From Siphonodentalium dalli (taxonomy: Eukaryota > Mollusca > Scaphopoda > Gadilida > Siphonodentaliidae), in contig CP136067.1 in the NCBI GenBank assembly GCA_032622095.1, forward strand, positions 97,826,707 to 97,890,706: a stretch of DNA of 64,000 nucleotides, read 5' to 3'. A model generated the notes under the pieces. The model made no database searches and was not told the DNA's origin. It saw only the letters and a program-made list of their open reading frames with translations. This document shows positions 38,364-50,265 of this stretch, piece by piece (the stretch's first letter is position 1; each line of letters opens with the position of its first letter). The translations under genes and the position numbers were made by a program.

Positions 38364-40300
38364 TCACATTTCATTTGGTAGAGAGTTCCAAATGTCGGGA
38401 CAGGCTACAGAGAAAGCTCTGTCGCCGACGGTCAAAAGATTTGCACCTTGAGGGCAGAGAAGGGACGATTCACCAGAACGAAGTGTTCGCCGGGGAGTGT
38501 ATGGATATATCAGACTGTTAATATATTCGGGAAGGGATTCAGAGACAAACATCCGACGGAAACCAAATGTTGCTATTTTGAATTGTTTCCGATCTTTGAT
38601 AGGTAGCCAGTGAAGGTCGGCGTGCATGGTTGTTACGCTACAGCCTTTCCTTCTTCGGAGTACAATTCTGGCGGCGGTATCCTGCAAGCGTTGAAGTTTG
38701 TTGATTTGCGAATCGGGGAGCCGGAATAATAGTATGTTACAGTAGTCCAGACGACTCATAACAAACGAAGCAACAAGTTTTTTTGCTGCGTCAACAGTGA
38801 GACATTTGCGGACCTGGCCAAGGCGTCGCAGTTCCAAAAATATAGACTTGCAGAGGTGGTCGATATGTGTCTCCATAGACAGTGTTTGATCGAGATGGAC
38901 TCCTATAATTTTTGACACACGAAGAGAAGATAAAAGTGTCACGATCTACTTGCAGTGATGTAATGCACAATTGGGTGACAATGGATGGTTTTGCAACCCA
39001 CATGGCTTCAGTTTTGTCGGTTGTTTAACTTCAGTTTATTGGAGGTCATCCAGGTTTTAACAGAGGAAAGACAGCTCTCGATCCTATTCACTAGGTATGA
39101 GTCTTGATCGGGTCTGCCGGAAATGTATAACTGTGTGTCGTCTGCATACATGTGTACACATATGCCTTGCGATCGTATAACAGCACCGATAGGTTTGGTG
39201 TAAAGCAGGTATATAATTGGTCCTAGAACATAACCCTGGTGCACGCCAAAATCAAAATTGTAATACTTTGATAACAGATTGCCAATTTGTATTTTCTGTT
39301 GACGACCAGTTAGGTAAGAAACGAACCACTGTCGGACAGTACCGGAAATGCCGAATGATCTTTCTAGTCGATGTAGCAGAATTTGGTGATCAATCGTGTC
39401 GAACGCTGCGCTAAGGTCTAACAAACACAGAATAGAAACGAGACCTTCATCAGACGCAACAAGAAGATCAGATGTTATTTTCAGCATCGCGGTCTCAGTG
39501 CTATGCCCTGTGTGATAAGCAGACTGGAAAGGTTCCCATAGTTTATTATTATTGAGGTGCGTTTTGAGTTGAAACAGAACAATTTTCTCCAAGACTTTTG
39601 ATATAAACTGCAGGTTAGAGACTGGTCTGTAGTGATTTAGAGTATCAGGATCGAGACCCGATTTCTTCAAGAGAGGAATCACAATTGCTTCTTTAAAACA
39701 GGCGGGAACCGAAACACTAGAAAGTGACGCATTAATCAAGTTGGTCAATGGCTCTATCATGAAGTCGATATGTTTAATTGTGAGGTCTGTAGGTATTGGG
39801 TCCAGACTGCACGATTTAGGTGAAGACGAAAGAATAATTGTCCTAACGTGGTCGCACGTCACTTCCTCGAATTTACTGATTGAAGTTCCAGTGAATGATT
39901 CAAACTCAGGTTGGACGTTGCTCTTGTCGAGCATATATCTTAAATTATGGATTTTATTAATGAAATAGTCACAGAATGCATCAGGCAATTCCGAATATTG
40001 TACGTCGGTAGGTAAGACTGGCTTAGATTTCTTCCCATTCAGCTCGTTGACAATTGAATAGAGTGTTCTTGATGATTTGGAGCTCGTGATTTTGGAGTTA
40101 TAGAACTCCGTACGAGCGTTTCTGGTTAGTATGTCTACTTGATTTAGACTTTTCAACGAAAATTTGGCGATGAATTGTGAGTCTAGATTTGCGCCATCTT
40201 CACTCGGCCTGTCTACACTGTACTTTCGCTTCCCTGATAACGTCTGAAAACCAGGGAACGACGGGTCGACTGGAAACAGTCCGCGTAACCGATGGTGCAT
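38364..40300 (-). pseudogene. LINE reverse transcriptase and C-terminal domain, frameshifted
   Basis: RT blocks are clear on the minus strand: CFKEAIVIPLLKKS, NHYRPVSNL, LDLSAAFDTIDH (catalytic Asp), GVHQGYVLGP (a decayed form of GVPQGSVLGP) and YADDTQLY (catalytic Asp pair). The frame breaks at about 39010 after NKLKLN. It resumes through a short stretch around 38950-39000 and then the 38942-38364 frame, with typical motifs such as MSRLDYCN, LQRLQDTAAR and LHWLPI. Two frameshifts separate these parts. The product would carry out target-primed reverse transcription. The changes in block GVHQGY also suggest loss of function. Confidence 0.9.
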
Positions 40301-40324
40301 GTTCGTCCAAAATGGAGCGGAGAT

Positions 40325-41516
40325 TCAAAAACCATTCCAATGGAGTTTTTTTTTTTGGGTGCTGTAAATACTACTAACAATGTCTCCAGCAAGTTTCAGG
40401 TGATCAATAGATTTGAAATTCCGTGTAGTAATCGTTCTCTTTGTACACGGCGGGCACGCGATATCCATCTTAAATGATATAACATGATGATCAGAGAAAG
40501 CAACATCACTAACGGTGAGATCCTGGATGGGCGGATCACTGTCGCGCGTGATAACCCAGTCGAGAATGTGATTGTGCCTGTGCGTCCGCGAAGAAACAAG
40601 TTGTTTCATGTATCAGAAACTTTAGAGTGCCAACTGCTGTGTTAGTGTTAGAATCATAGTGGAAATTGAAGTCCCCAAGTATGATGAGCTGGAGTTGGTA
40701 TCCTACATATTTATCAATCAGGTCCGTGAAATCAGAAATAAAAGTTGCAGTTTTTAGTTCATTCTTCTTGTTTGGTGGCGGGCGGTATATACATAAGAAA
40801 CATGTAGTGCGTCCAGAGACTGTGGCTCTGACTTCAAAGAGTTCGAACGATTTGAAATCAGTTATCTTGCAGCCATTAACACGTATGGAATCACGGGGAA
40901 GTAATCCTATGCCACCACATCGGCGTGATGTTCGAGGGCATGAAAGAAACTGATAGCCCGGTGGGGTCAACTCACGAATCAGTGGTTAATCACCGGACGA
41001 ACTGAGCCACGTCTCCGTTATGAAAGTTATGTCTACTGTGCTATCGATAACCAAGTTCAAAATTTTAGATGTCTTGTTACGCACAGACTGTGCATTGAAC
41101 ATGCCGATGGATAACATGTTTGATTTCGGCGGGACGCCGATTTTGATAAGGTTGCTTGGATTTGGACGGCTAAGAGATGGGATATGGCATCGTTGGTGTC
41201 TTCCGAAGAGTACGACATGGATTCGCCGATACTTGCGACGACCGCCCCTTTTGCCCCGCTTACGCCGGCGTTTCTGTCTGCTAACAGTCAATTCGTCACT
41301 GGGTTGTAAGCCAAGTAGAGCTATCCTAGATAGTGAACTCAGAGTCAATGTATATCCTTTGTTCAACTGTTTCAGGTAATCACTGTCATAGCGAATACTC
41401 ATGTTCGGTAAGTATAACATTGTGTCAAACGGGTGCTCTGTTACACCTAGGTGCAGCATATGTGTCTCGGAAGCTGTTGCAATTGCTTTTTCGAACAAAG
41501 CCATGAGACGAACCAC
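40325..41516 (-). pseudogene. LINE N-terminal region and endonuclease, broken
   Basis: The minus-strand frame starts at 41516 with a basic patch (RQKRRRKRGKRGGRRK) and reaches the endonuclease start MFNAQSVRNKT...ITETWL. An in-frame stop at 40986-40988 interrupts it. The same frame continues with TPPGYQFLSCPRTSRRCGGI and ILGDFNFHYD (endonuclease motif GDFN). A frameshift near 40600 leads to LDWVITR and SDHHVISF (the catalytic SDH). Another stop at 40325-40327 separates it in frame from the RT part. The fold is an AP-endonuclease-like nickase. Confidence 0.85.
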
Positions 41517-41674
41517 GCCAAATGTAATTACAAAAATTAATTTAAAAAGCCAGTAAATTAAAAAGGCACAAATAACTTATTGAAAAACAAAAATTTAAAT
41601 TAAAAAATTAATTAAAACAATTTATTAAAAATATTAATTAAAACAAATTAAAAATTATCATGTTTCTGACGATT

Positions 41675-41701
41675 GCCGCCAGTGGCGGGCTAACCTGCTA
41701 G
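41675..41701 (+). mobile_element. Helitron-like 3' terminus
   Basis: The hairpin CCGCCAGTGGCGG (41676-41688 region) lies shortly before CTAG (41698-41701), followed by T. It may be the 3' end of the Helitron fragment interrupted by the LINE at 38138. Confidence 0.5.
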
Positions 41702-42151
41702 TTGCCAATAAAAAATCAAATCAAAAGGGGTGGCAGGCAGTTGATTGTGTTACAAGCCCCCTGTGAATAGAACTAAATGTAAATCACTAAAACATTTGAT
41801 CTAGTCTCTCATAACTGGGTGTTATAGCAATCTGGAATGGAAGAACAATTTTACCATGCATTGAATGTTGATTCAGTGCTAACCTATCAGTATTACCATC
41901 ACTCTGACTCAGTCAGTCAGCCCGCGACATGTCTGTATTATATTAATTTAGCCACTCAGGTTCATTGGGAGCTACAATTAATTTATCAACAGTTTTATTT
42001 ATTTTGTTTATTCATCTCAAATTCGTCAGCAGCGATTCAACAGTCATTGTCGGAATTAAAACGTTAGCACTATCAACAACGATCCAGAAAGTATGCAGCC
42101 TCGCCCATAGATTTAACCAACCGGACGTCAAAAACTAACGAAAACACCATT

Positions 42152-45100
42152 TACTAGAGTAGCTCATGGTGGTTTTGTATCCACTTGTATGTCCAGAGCA
42201 AAACTCTTCATGAATCCACTAATTGAAGGTACACGAACAATATTTGGTTGGTAACACATTTCCCATTGACGGCGAAATGGGTCAAATGGCCACGCCCCTT
42301 TTTGCGCGAAGTACTACCACCCGTCGTGACTATATCTCCAGAACCGGTGGACATAGGGGGTCGAGTGACCACTCAAAATGTGCGGAATGGCCACATTATG
42401 GGGGGTTAGTAATACATTTTCATATCCAAAAGTCAATGGTTTTTAAGATAATTGCCAAAAACCAAAACAAAATCCATTTTTGAGGGCCTGAACCCCAATT
42501 TTGGGATTCAGCACTTTTATCTCAAAGTTGAGCCCCCAATTAGAATTTTATTGACCTATATCCATCGGTGCCACATACAGGTATCATTTCTGATATTTTC
42601 TGTACCATTATCGGATGGGATTGATCTTCAGGGAGCTCTTAACCCTGAAAATAAGGTTTTTGGATGGAATATATTGGTCGTAGAATGAAAAACAGACATT
42701 TTCCGAATAACACAGATTTTGAGGAAATCATCAATTACAGGGTATTTGATCAGTAACCTAAAACTCCTACAAAAAGGTTACCTGGTGATATAATTTGAAT
42801 GTAGTTCATCTTTTGTTATCTAGATTTCATGGCCTTTGATGTGAGATCGTTGCCAAAATGGTTATAAATGGAATGACATATACATGTATCACATTAGCAA
42901 TATACATGTAAATGAGTTCAATGTGTTATTTTCTTTAAACTTATGGGAGAACAGGGTGTGTTTATGGTATTCTAATGTTGAATTGAATTATACTTAGCCC
43001 ACAAGCAGGTTTAGTGATGTTGAGTTACTACAATTTGATCATTCAGTATGATTCGGTAGTCGAGCAGGTTGTGTCTTTATCAGTCCCACATCAATTTGAT
43101 TGGCTGCATCACCATTTTGTATAAAGGTTCTACAATTTCCCTAACACGTACATTATTTTAGAACAAATAATGGCTAGCCTGGCATGATCGCCTATATTTA
43201 TATCCTGATATATGTATATGTACACGTAGATGTATATTTGCCCTAAATTGTTTCTGGTTCAAATTTGGGAGTTTGTAAGAAAATAAGTCATAAGAAAGAT
43301 GCAGTTGCAGTAATATTAAAATATATTGTCCTGTTCAAAACTAACAAATACATGTCTATTGATTATTGGTGTGATATCCAGTAATAAAGACTAAAATAAT
43401 CCTTCAGATTATTTTATAAGGGCTTTAGTCCAGTTATAATAAATCCACACATTAAAAATATAGGGCTTCCATACATACAGAATATTTTCCAACTTGACAA
43501 TCGTTCCTTGTGTTCAACCGAGTGAGTTCATGTGAGGTTCATGGAAATTTATTTGGCAAGCTGAATTCTAAAGTGTCTAGCTTTATGGGCTAGAAATTCC
43601 GAATGCAATCCTGTTGCGTTGTGAGCTCAGAGTGAGTTAGAAGAAAAATACAAGCATCAGTTGATATGCAGATATAAACACATACAAATATACATTCTGC
43701 ACGTAGCCATGCATGCTATGCAATCCTCCCTCATGTTTCAACTTATCAAGGAAAAATGATCACATTACCAATGACTATGATAGTCAGAGATCTCCATTAT
43801 AGTTGCATTTATTTTTCATTTCGTCCCTTTAAATTGACTTTTATTTTTTATGTATGTATATGTGCCACTCCAAAAATGTCAGTAAAAGTACTGTAAACCG
43901 TTTGGTTTGATGTTATAGGCACAGGAGATATATATATATACTTTACATGTCAAATATTGTGAACCCTGCAGGTACGTGTATGTGTGTAAGTCGCCTTATG
44001 TGTGTGATGTACATGCAGTAACTACATGTATATTCTAGTGAAATTTATGGTCTGCACTCTGCAGTATTTCAAAAACATGCTATGGCCATGCCTACATATA
44101 CATATGTACACTGATTCTAACACAATGATTGTCAGGTTATAATCTATGTTTGAGGAAAGTTACTATGTATTTTTCATTTGTATTGCATTTGTCAATATTA
44201 ATGGGTCCCAGGAGCCCAGATGTTACTAGTGCAGAGCCCATTTAATTTTCATGAGACTGGTGGACTTCATGTCTATACTCCTAAATAAACATGACTCTGA
44301 GTCTTATCAGACCAAGACGGTATTGTGTAGGTTTTACTAGAATTATATTTAGAAAAGACTCAACCATTATTTTTCCACTACCATATATATCACAATATAT
44401 TCATTTGGCAGTATTCATCCCAAGTTTAGTGGTGATGCTAATAAATTTGGTATGATAGTCAGGTAGAGCAAAGCGATCTGAACAAATCGAGGATAAGCCA
44501 CTATGTGTAGTGTACATTAAAAAACATGTGTATTGTGAAATATTTTAATAATGGGTGCTGGTTTTTACAAACTGGCTTTAATTGAGATGACTATTCCTGT
44601 TGTTTGCCAAACATCAGCGTACACTTTAAATATTTTGAAGTATATATGTTTCATACAGACACTGACTTTTGCACAAATTGCTCGGATTAGCCAAACAATG
44701 CAAAAAGAACCAACTGTAGGTAAAATGATGGTACTATTTCTTAACAGAATCGCCTTGACCTACAAACATCGATCATAGCAATCCAGCAGTACCCATCAGC
44801 AAAATATAAAATTAGCAGGACCACTTAACATGGGGTGGTATTGAAAATGAAAATATCTTTAAAATGGTAAGTTATGAGGGCTATTAGCTATTATGAAGTA
44901 TTATGTTAGTGAAATTATAGACCCTCATCTTCTCCAACCTGCAACTATCATGGCCAATCAAAACTAATGTGGGACTGACAAAGGCTCATTCTACTATTGA
45001 TTGAATAGTGATGATTCCATCATTTCCTAAAACTTTTTGTGAGATGAGGTGTCCTTTTGGAAGAATTGATTACAATCAAATATATACTAGTATATATGGT

Positions 45101-46101
45101 CATATCTCATCTGATTACAACATGTTTTTACTATGCCCAGATGCAATACCCATTTTAAGATCGCAACATGTGGCTGCTGCATGAAACAAACAGCTTGTCA
45201 TTCCATTTAGTAAAAGTGTTTAGCATGTTTCATAGCTTCGTCACTTAAATCAGATCAGCTGTTAAATGTTGATAACAAAAATTGAAAACCTGTTTTGTTC
45301 AATCTGTACATTTCTGTTGATTATAGCACAATTGTTACCTGATTTTTGGTAAAGCACACCAGTTTCCAAGGCATGTTCAGTCGGGAAGAGCTCATGTTGT
45401 GTGTCGGGGTCAACACATCCTCAGCAGCAATTTCCAGCTAATCCCATTGTGTGTGGTCAATTGTGCTCTGAAGTTGATCGGAGAATGCGGATAGTTCTTT
45501 AAAAAGTGTCCTTGTGGTATTGTATACTTGTGGTGCATTACATGCTGAAATCGGTTTTTGGCAATTATCTTAAAAACCATTGACTTTTGGATATGAAAAT
45601 GTATTACTGACCCCCCCATAATGTGGATTTTCAGGGTCAAGAGCTCCTTGAAGGTCAATCCCATCTGATAATGGTACATAAATTATACCTATATGTGGCA
45701 CCGATGGATATAGATAAATAAAATTCTAATTAGGGGCTCAGCTTTGAGATAAAATTGGGGTTCAGGCCCTCAAAAATGGATTTTGTTTTGGTTTTTGGCA
45801 ATTATCTTAAAAACCATTGACTTTTGGATATGAAAATGTATTACTGACCCCCCATAATGTGGCCATTCCGCACATTTTGAGTGGCACACGACCCCCTATG
45901 TCCAACGGTTCTGGAGATATAGTCATGATGCGTGGTAGTACTTCGCGCAAAAAGGGGCGTGGCCATTTGACCCATTTCGCCGTCAATGGGAAATGTGTTA
46001 CCAACCAAATATTGTTCGTGTACCTTCAATTAGTGGATTCATGAAGAGTTTTGCTCTGGACATACAAGTGCATACAAAACCACTATGAGCTACTAGAGTA
46101 A
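42152..46101. mobile_element. ~3.95-kb element with ~500-bp terminal inverted repeats
   Basis: 42152-42653 is matched in inverted orientation by about 45605-46101. Phrases such as GGTACACGAACAATATTTGG, CATTTCCCATTGACGGCGAA, CCACATTATGGGGGG and GGTGCCACATA occur in both arms. The right arm contains an extra internal duplication (45550-45626 and 45794-45862). The ~2.9-kb centre has no transposase or other domain; the small frames here are chance. It could be a non-autonomous TIR element or two copies of a repeat inserted head to head. No clear target duplication was found. Confidence 0.75.
42690..45540. other. Interior of the TIR element, no gene seen
   Basis: AT-rich with many short alternating words (TACATGTA, TATATATA at 43931-43940). 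A 75-codon frame at 44551-44778 has no recognisable domain. Confidence 0.5.
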
Positions 46102-47235
46102 TTGATACGACGTAGACAACATAATTGAAGAAACTGAAAGTAATCGACCACTCCTGTTCAAAAATGTATATTTTCGATAGAAATCCCGCGAATATCAGCT
46201 GTTTACAATATCTGAGATAGATCTCCCTGTAATGTGCAATCGGCGAATACGAGGCTCCCTGTGAGTGACTCGCATATATAAGAGAATGTATTGTCATTGG
46301 TCCCTAAATGGTAAATTTGCCCCCTAGGTGTGGCAACATTGCCCCCTAAAGTGATAAAATTGCCCCCCCCCCCCCCCCAAGACGGCAACATTGCCCCTCA
46401 AAACTGGTATTATCTACCTATTTTTTAAGGGGTACGTTAATTGCCCCCGTCAGGAGGGGCAGCCTGTCCATAATGGGAAAAGAGCAATAGCGACCCCATG
46501 ATGAGGCAGAATTTCCCCCAAAGGGGCAGATCTGCCACCCTATTATTTAGAGTGGATAATTTACAAATAGCCTACGTATAGCGCATCACCTGATTGCATT
46601 AACATTTCTTCGTCAGTTACTCTGTACACTGAGAGCTTTCTCTCTCCAACGATATATAATGTGTCATATCATAGATACAACTACGTTGAGGTTTTAGAGC
46701 AACATATGGACCTTTACACCAGATACGAACAGTCAGTTGGTTGTTACAAACGATAACTCGCGTTTACCAGCCAAATAAATCACATATCTCAGCTGCAACT
46801 CACCTTTGTATCCAGTCGTTGAAACCTGCAAATTAAATAAAATTGATGTGAAACACTTGGTCGTTGTGTAAATATAGTGAATAATCTTGCTCAAAGTAGG
46901 TATTTTAATTAACTTAGTTTCACAATTTCCAGCACATTATGTAATTCTATAAAATTATTAAAATACAGTGATTCTCGTCAGTAAAATCATTCTCGTTTGT
47001 TCGGGACGAATGACGGACTGTTTGTTTACATTATTGCGCAGTTCAGATGCCGTGTTTTACGAAATGGTACATCCATTGTTGATGGATTTTCGACAATAAT
47101 AGTTTAATTATACATTCTTTAAATGTGTGTGGTGGCGGAGTCGTAATATTCGTCGTCATCTCCGATTTAAAACCTTGGAGTTTAAACTTGGTTTTAAGCC
47201 TATATTTACGGGTTCGTGAGCAAACAATCCAACTA
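46102..47235. other. Gene-free spacer with TTGCCCCCTA repeats
   Basis: From 46315 to about 46530 a phrase like ATTGCCCCCTA recurs irregularly, including a run of 16 C at 46363-46378 and a possible mirror (AAAGGGGCAGA near 46519). The remainder to 47235 has no feature I can support. Confidence 0.5.
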
Positions 47236-49440
47236 CAGTACACTCAGAGTGTGGTATAAGGAAAACACTCAACACGGTGGGGATATTTTTGGGAGAGTGA
47301 TTCACGGTGGCCCACTCCACAGCGTGGGCCTTAGTGGAGAGGATTAGTAAGGCGCTATTGTCTAATCAACAAGGTGACGGCAGATTATTCTCACCTCACT
47401 TCATATCACCGCGAATCACCGTGAAACACGGTGGATTGCCGACAGTCACTGCGAAACGCTTATACATGTATTCGCAACAGAATAGCATTGCATTTTCCAC
47501 CATCTACATGTACATTTTATTTGTTTTCATTTAAAAAAAATTGAAAAAGACAACATAGTAATGTACAATTAAAATTAGCTATATACGGAAGACTTTATTA
47601 TAATGTAGTCTGTTTGTGTGCTTCGCGCACATTTTTATCTTTTAAACTTGTTGACATGTTGACTTGAGAAAAAAAAAACAATCATAATGTTTTCAGTTTC
47701 AACTTCTTGCTCATTTTAAAGGCACTTGTTGATTTGAAAGTCAAAATTATGATCGATTTTGATACATCGCGGATCATGGATCAGCATATGCCGATAAGTA
47801 CGCTAAACATTATTATACACGAACGGCATCTTTCTGGTTGTATTATTGTGATCGAAGAACGTTTGGGTCCCGAACATTCTTCGGCATACAGATAATTCCC
47901 AGTTAGTCTAGTCATTACATGGTAGATATAAAGAGCGTTTATTTTACTTATTTGCGAAAACTGAATACAGCTCGTAAATATCTCTGACATTATCAAATAC
48001 ATGTTTTGTTCAGAGCAGGTGCAACTAAATATATCGCGTATTTATCAATATATTATTGTAATAATAATATCATTTTCAAACTTTAGTAAAACTAACACCG
48101 TTATATCACCCACCAGGTTACTCGTGTTACCTTTCCAATTTTGGTTTAATTATCTTTATTTTCATCCAATTGTTCCGGGATACATGTGCATGTACATAGA
48201 TTATGGGTATCAATTAAAGTCAATCTATATTTTATACCTCCTTCCAAATTACGTACAGGTATAATTCGGAAGCTCGGGACCCGCTTAATTGTGAAACAAT
48301 ATAATCTGCATTCTGAATGGCAAAGTGAACACTACATGTAAATGTAGCTCATATGGTTATGATTGAAACCTATGCGGCGCTGCAATGGGGACAATTAATT
48401 TTGACACCTCTTACAGACATGGCGGAACTTTCAAAGGTTATGTAAGAGCTAACTGACACCCATTATACTACCATTGTCTGAAATAACACGGACACAGTCA
48501 TATTTCTTTTTTTTCTGCATGTGATTCCTAGTGGTCACCGACATTTTGTTTTATCACTTTTAGCTGGTATATATATTACACTATACACTCGTTTCATCCA
48601 CTTCGTGTTATTATACACCCATAGCATGATAATCATTAAAATTCAAAAGTGCATTGGTTTTAGGGAAGTAGTTCCACCCCTTTCAAATCCTCCAGGGTTA
48701 AATCCAAAACCCCAATAAATAAAAAAAAAACATATACGCTAGCTGAATCTAGCTTCCCTCTGGAGAGTTTATGCATGCATTGATATACATGTAGGGGCCT
48801 GAACAAATGAGAGAGCTATGTTAATGTTATCCATATTTGCGTTTCGCGCATATTTCGATCTTTTAAACATTTTGCTAAACAAGATAGCATTATTAAAAAT
48901 AAATTAAAACAGAAATAACTGTTTTAATGGACTTGAATCATTATATTATACATATATGTGTGTGTGCATGTGTGTAAATAATTCGAGATTTGCGCTTAAA
49001 ATTTGAAATAAGTGATCGAGGGACGGAAGAAATCCATACAATAACAAATTGTTTATTTATTTTACCTATACATGTAGCTATTTAATCATTCTGGATTTTC
49101 TGAAAATATCAACCATAATATAAAAATAATGTACAGCAGCATACAACGCATGGCCCACTGAGTGTATGTTTTAGAATAAACTACAGTAAAGGGTTTCGGC
49201 TACGCATGACGTGATACGGCGTTTTGAAGCGATTCTCTGTGATCCGCGGTGATTCCCAGTGATTCCCAGTGGTCACCGACAAGTCACCCGGACGTTTGTT
49301 TATTCAACTTAATCCGATCCACTCGGGTTCACCGTGGAACACCGTGGAAAAATCACCGTGAATGCCGGTGATTCACAGTGGGCTTAGTGGGGTTCCCGCC
49401 GTGTTGAGTGTTTTCCTTATACCACACTCTGAGTGTACTG
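47236..49440. mobile_element. Tc1/mariner-like non-autonomous element, 42-bp perfect TIRs, TA target duplication
   Basis: The left end begins CAGTACACTCAGAGTGTGGT (47236) and is matched without mismatch for 42 bp at the right end (49399-49440, inverted). TA flanks each side (47234-47235 and 49441-49442). CAGT ends plus a TA duplication are the signature of Tc1/mariner transposons. The 2.2-kb interior contains no transposase. Both subterminal regions (47280-47460 and 49230-49385) are packed with CACGGTG/CACCGTG words. Confidence 0.85.
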
Positions 49441-49700
49441 TATACCAAGTTACTTGGCGAACCGCAAACAGGTCGGTGGAATGGCTTTGCCACGCCCTGA
49501 AATAACGCGAACAAGTGCACGATCATAACAACTCTCGTGTGCAAATGAATATGACATGATACCACCAAGTCGTCATTCTCAACGTATAAACACGCTGTCA
49601 ATCGAGATTATATACTATTCCGTTCATTATGATATTTGTATAACAAATTATTGTAGACGGCATGCGGTCCGGACAATACGGATTCGTAGCTTTAGGTAAT

Positions 49701-49799
49701 TGTTATCTGCTCTCACCTCACCGTGGCGTAATTGCTCGGGATCAGTGTTATCTGCTCTCACCTCACCGTGGCGTAATTGCTCGGTATCAGTTTTATCTA
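49701..49799. repeat. 45-bp tandem duplication
   Basis: TGTTATCTGCTCTCACCTCA... is repeated with a 45-bp period at 49701 and 49746, nearly without change, followed by a partial third start at 49791. Non-coding. Confidence 0.9.
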
Positions 49800-50169
49800 C
49801 CCTAATTATTGAAATTGCTGACCGTGGAAGTATACATTTAGTTACCTCTCTAAGATTGTACGAGGCAAACATGATTCAAACTTATGGGTCATGTGGTTAG
49901 TAGAGGGTTTGTGTAGGTTTAGTATATGTTTTTGGTATGCCTCAGAAGTTCATCGGAATTGATTTGGCTCTCTCGATAAATACAGCAACATTAGTATGCG
50001 TTCGTTTATTACCGTTATTAAATAGTTCGGTTAGCTTCAATGTGTCGGGTCAATCGCAATTGACAAACCAGTCTTATCACCAAACACTTTACATGAGTGA
50101 TTGTTTCTCGATGTTTGATGTCGATAGGACGCGGTAGCTCGCATTAGGCAAGATGCTTTATAAACAAAA

Positions 50170-50265
50170 TTAGTGTAAATTGGTGTCATTGGAGTGAGCG
50201 ATTGTGGAGGGAGACGGGCACCACAATTAATAAAAAAGACAGTCGTCACCGATTTCATATATATA
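50170..50265 (+). repeat. ~138-bp family fragment (left flank of the Helitron concatemer)
   Basis: TTGGTGTCATTGGAGTGAGC, GGAGACGGGCACCACAATTA and GTCACCGATTTC follow the monomer order seen at 1-1320. The monomer is cut at 50265, where the Helitron concatemer begins. Confidence 0.65.

Larger units (their letters stand above)
38138..41516 (-). mobile_element. Decayed CR1/L2-group LINE
   Basis: The element reads right to left: an N-terminal basic region and endonuclease (41516-40325), a reverse transcriptase (40300-39008), a C-terminal domain (38942-38364), then a short 3' UTR. The UTR ends with AAGCGCTTAGGGCCCCTTGC, GGCGCTATATAAA and a (TTA)n tail at 38138-38165. Such repeated-trinucleotide tails with GCGCTATATAA are typical of CR1/L2-like LINEs. 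The 5' edge is uncertain (41516 or up to about 41560). Several stops and frameshifts make it inactive. Confidence 0.88.

Noticed and set aside
41837..42067. 76-codon frame beside the TIR element
   Set aside because: No domain, AT-rich, and no conserved start or splice context.
45807..46044. Overlapping short frames on both strands
   Set aside because: They lie wholly within the terminal inverted repeat and have equivalents in the left arm; they are repeat DNA, not genes.
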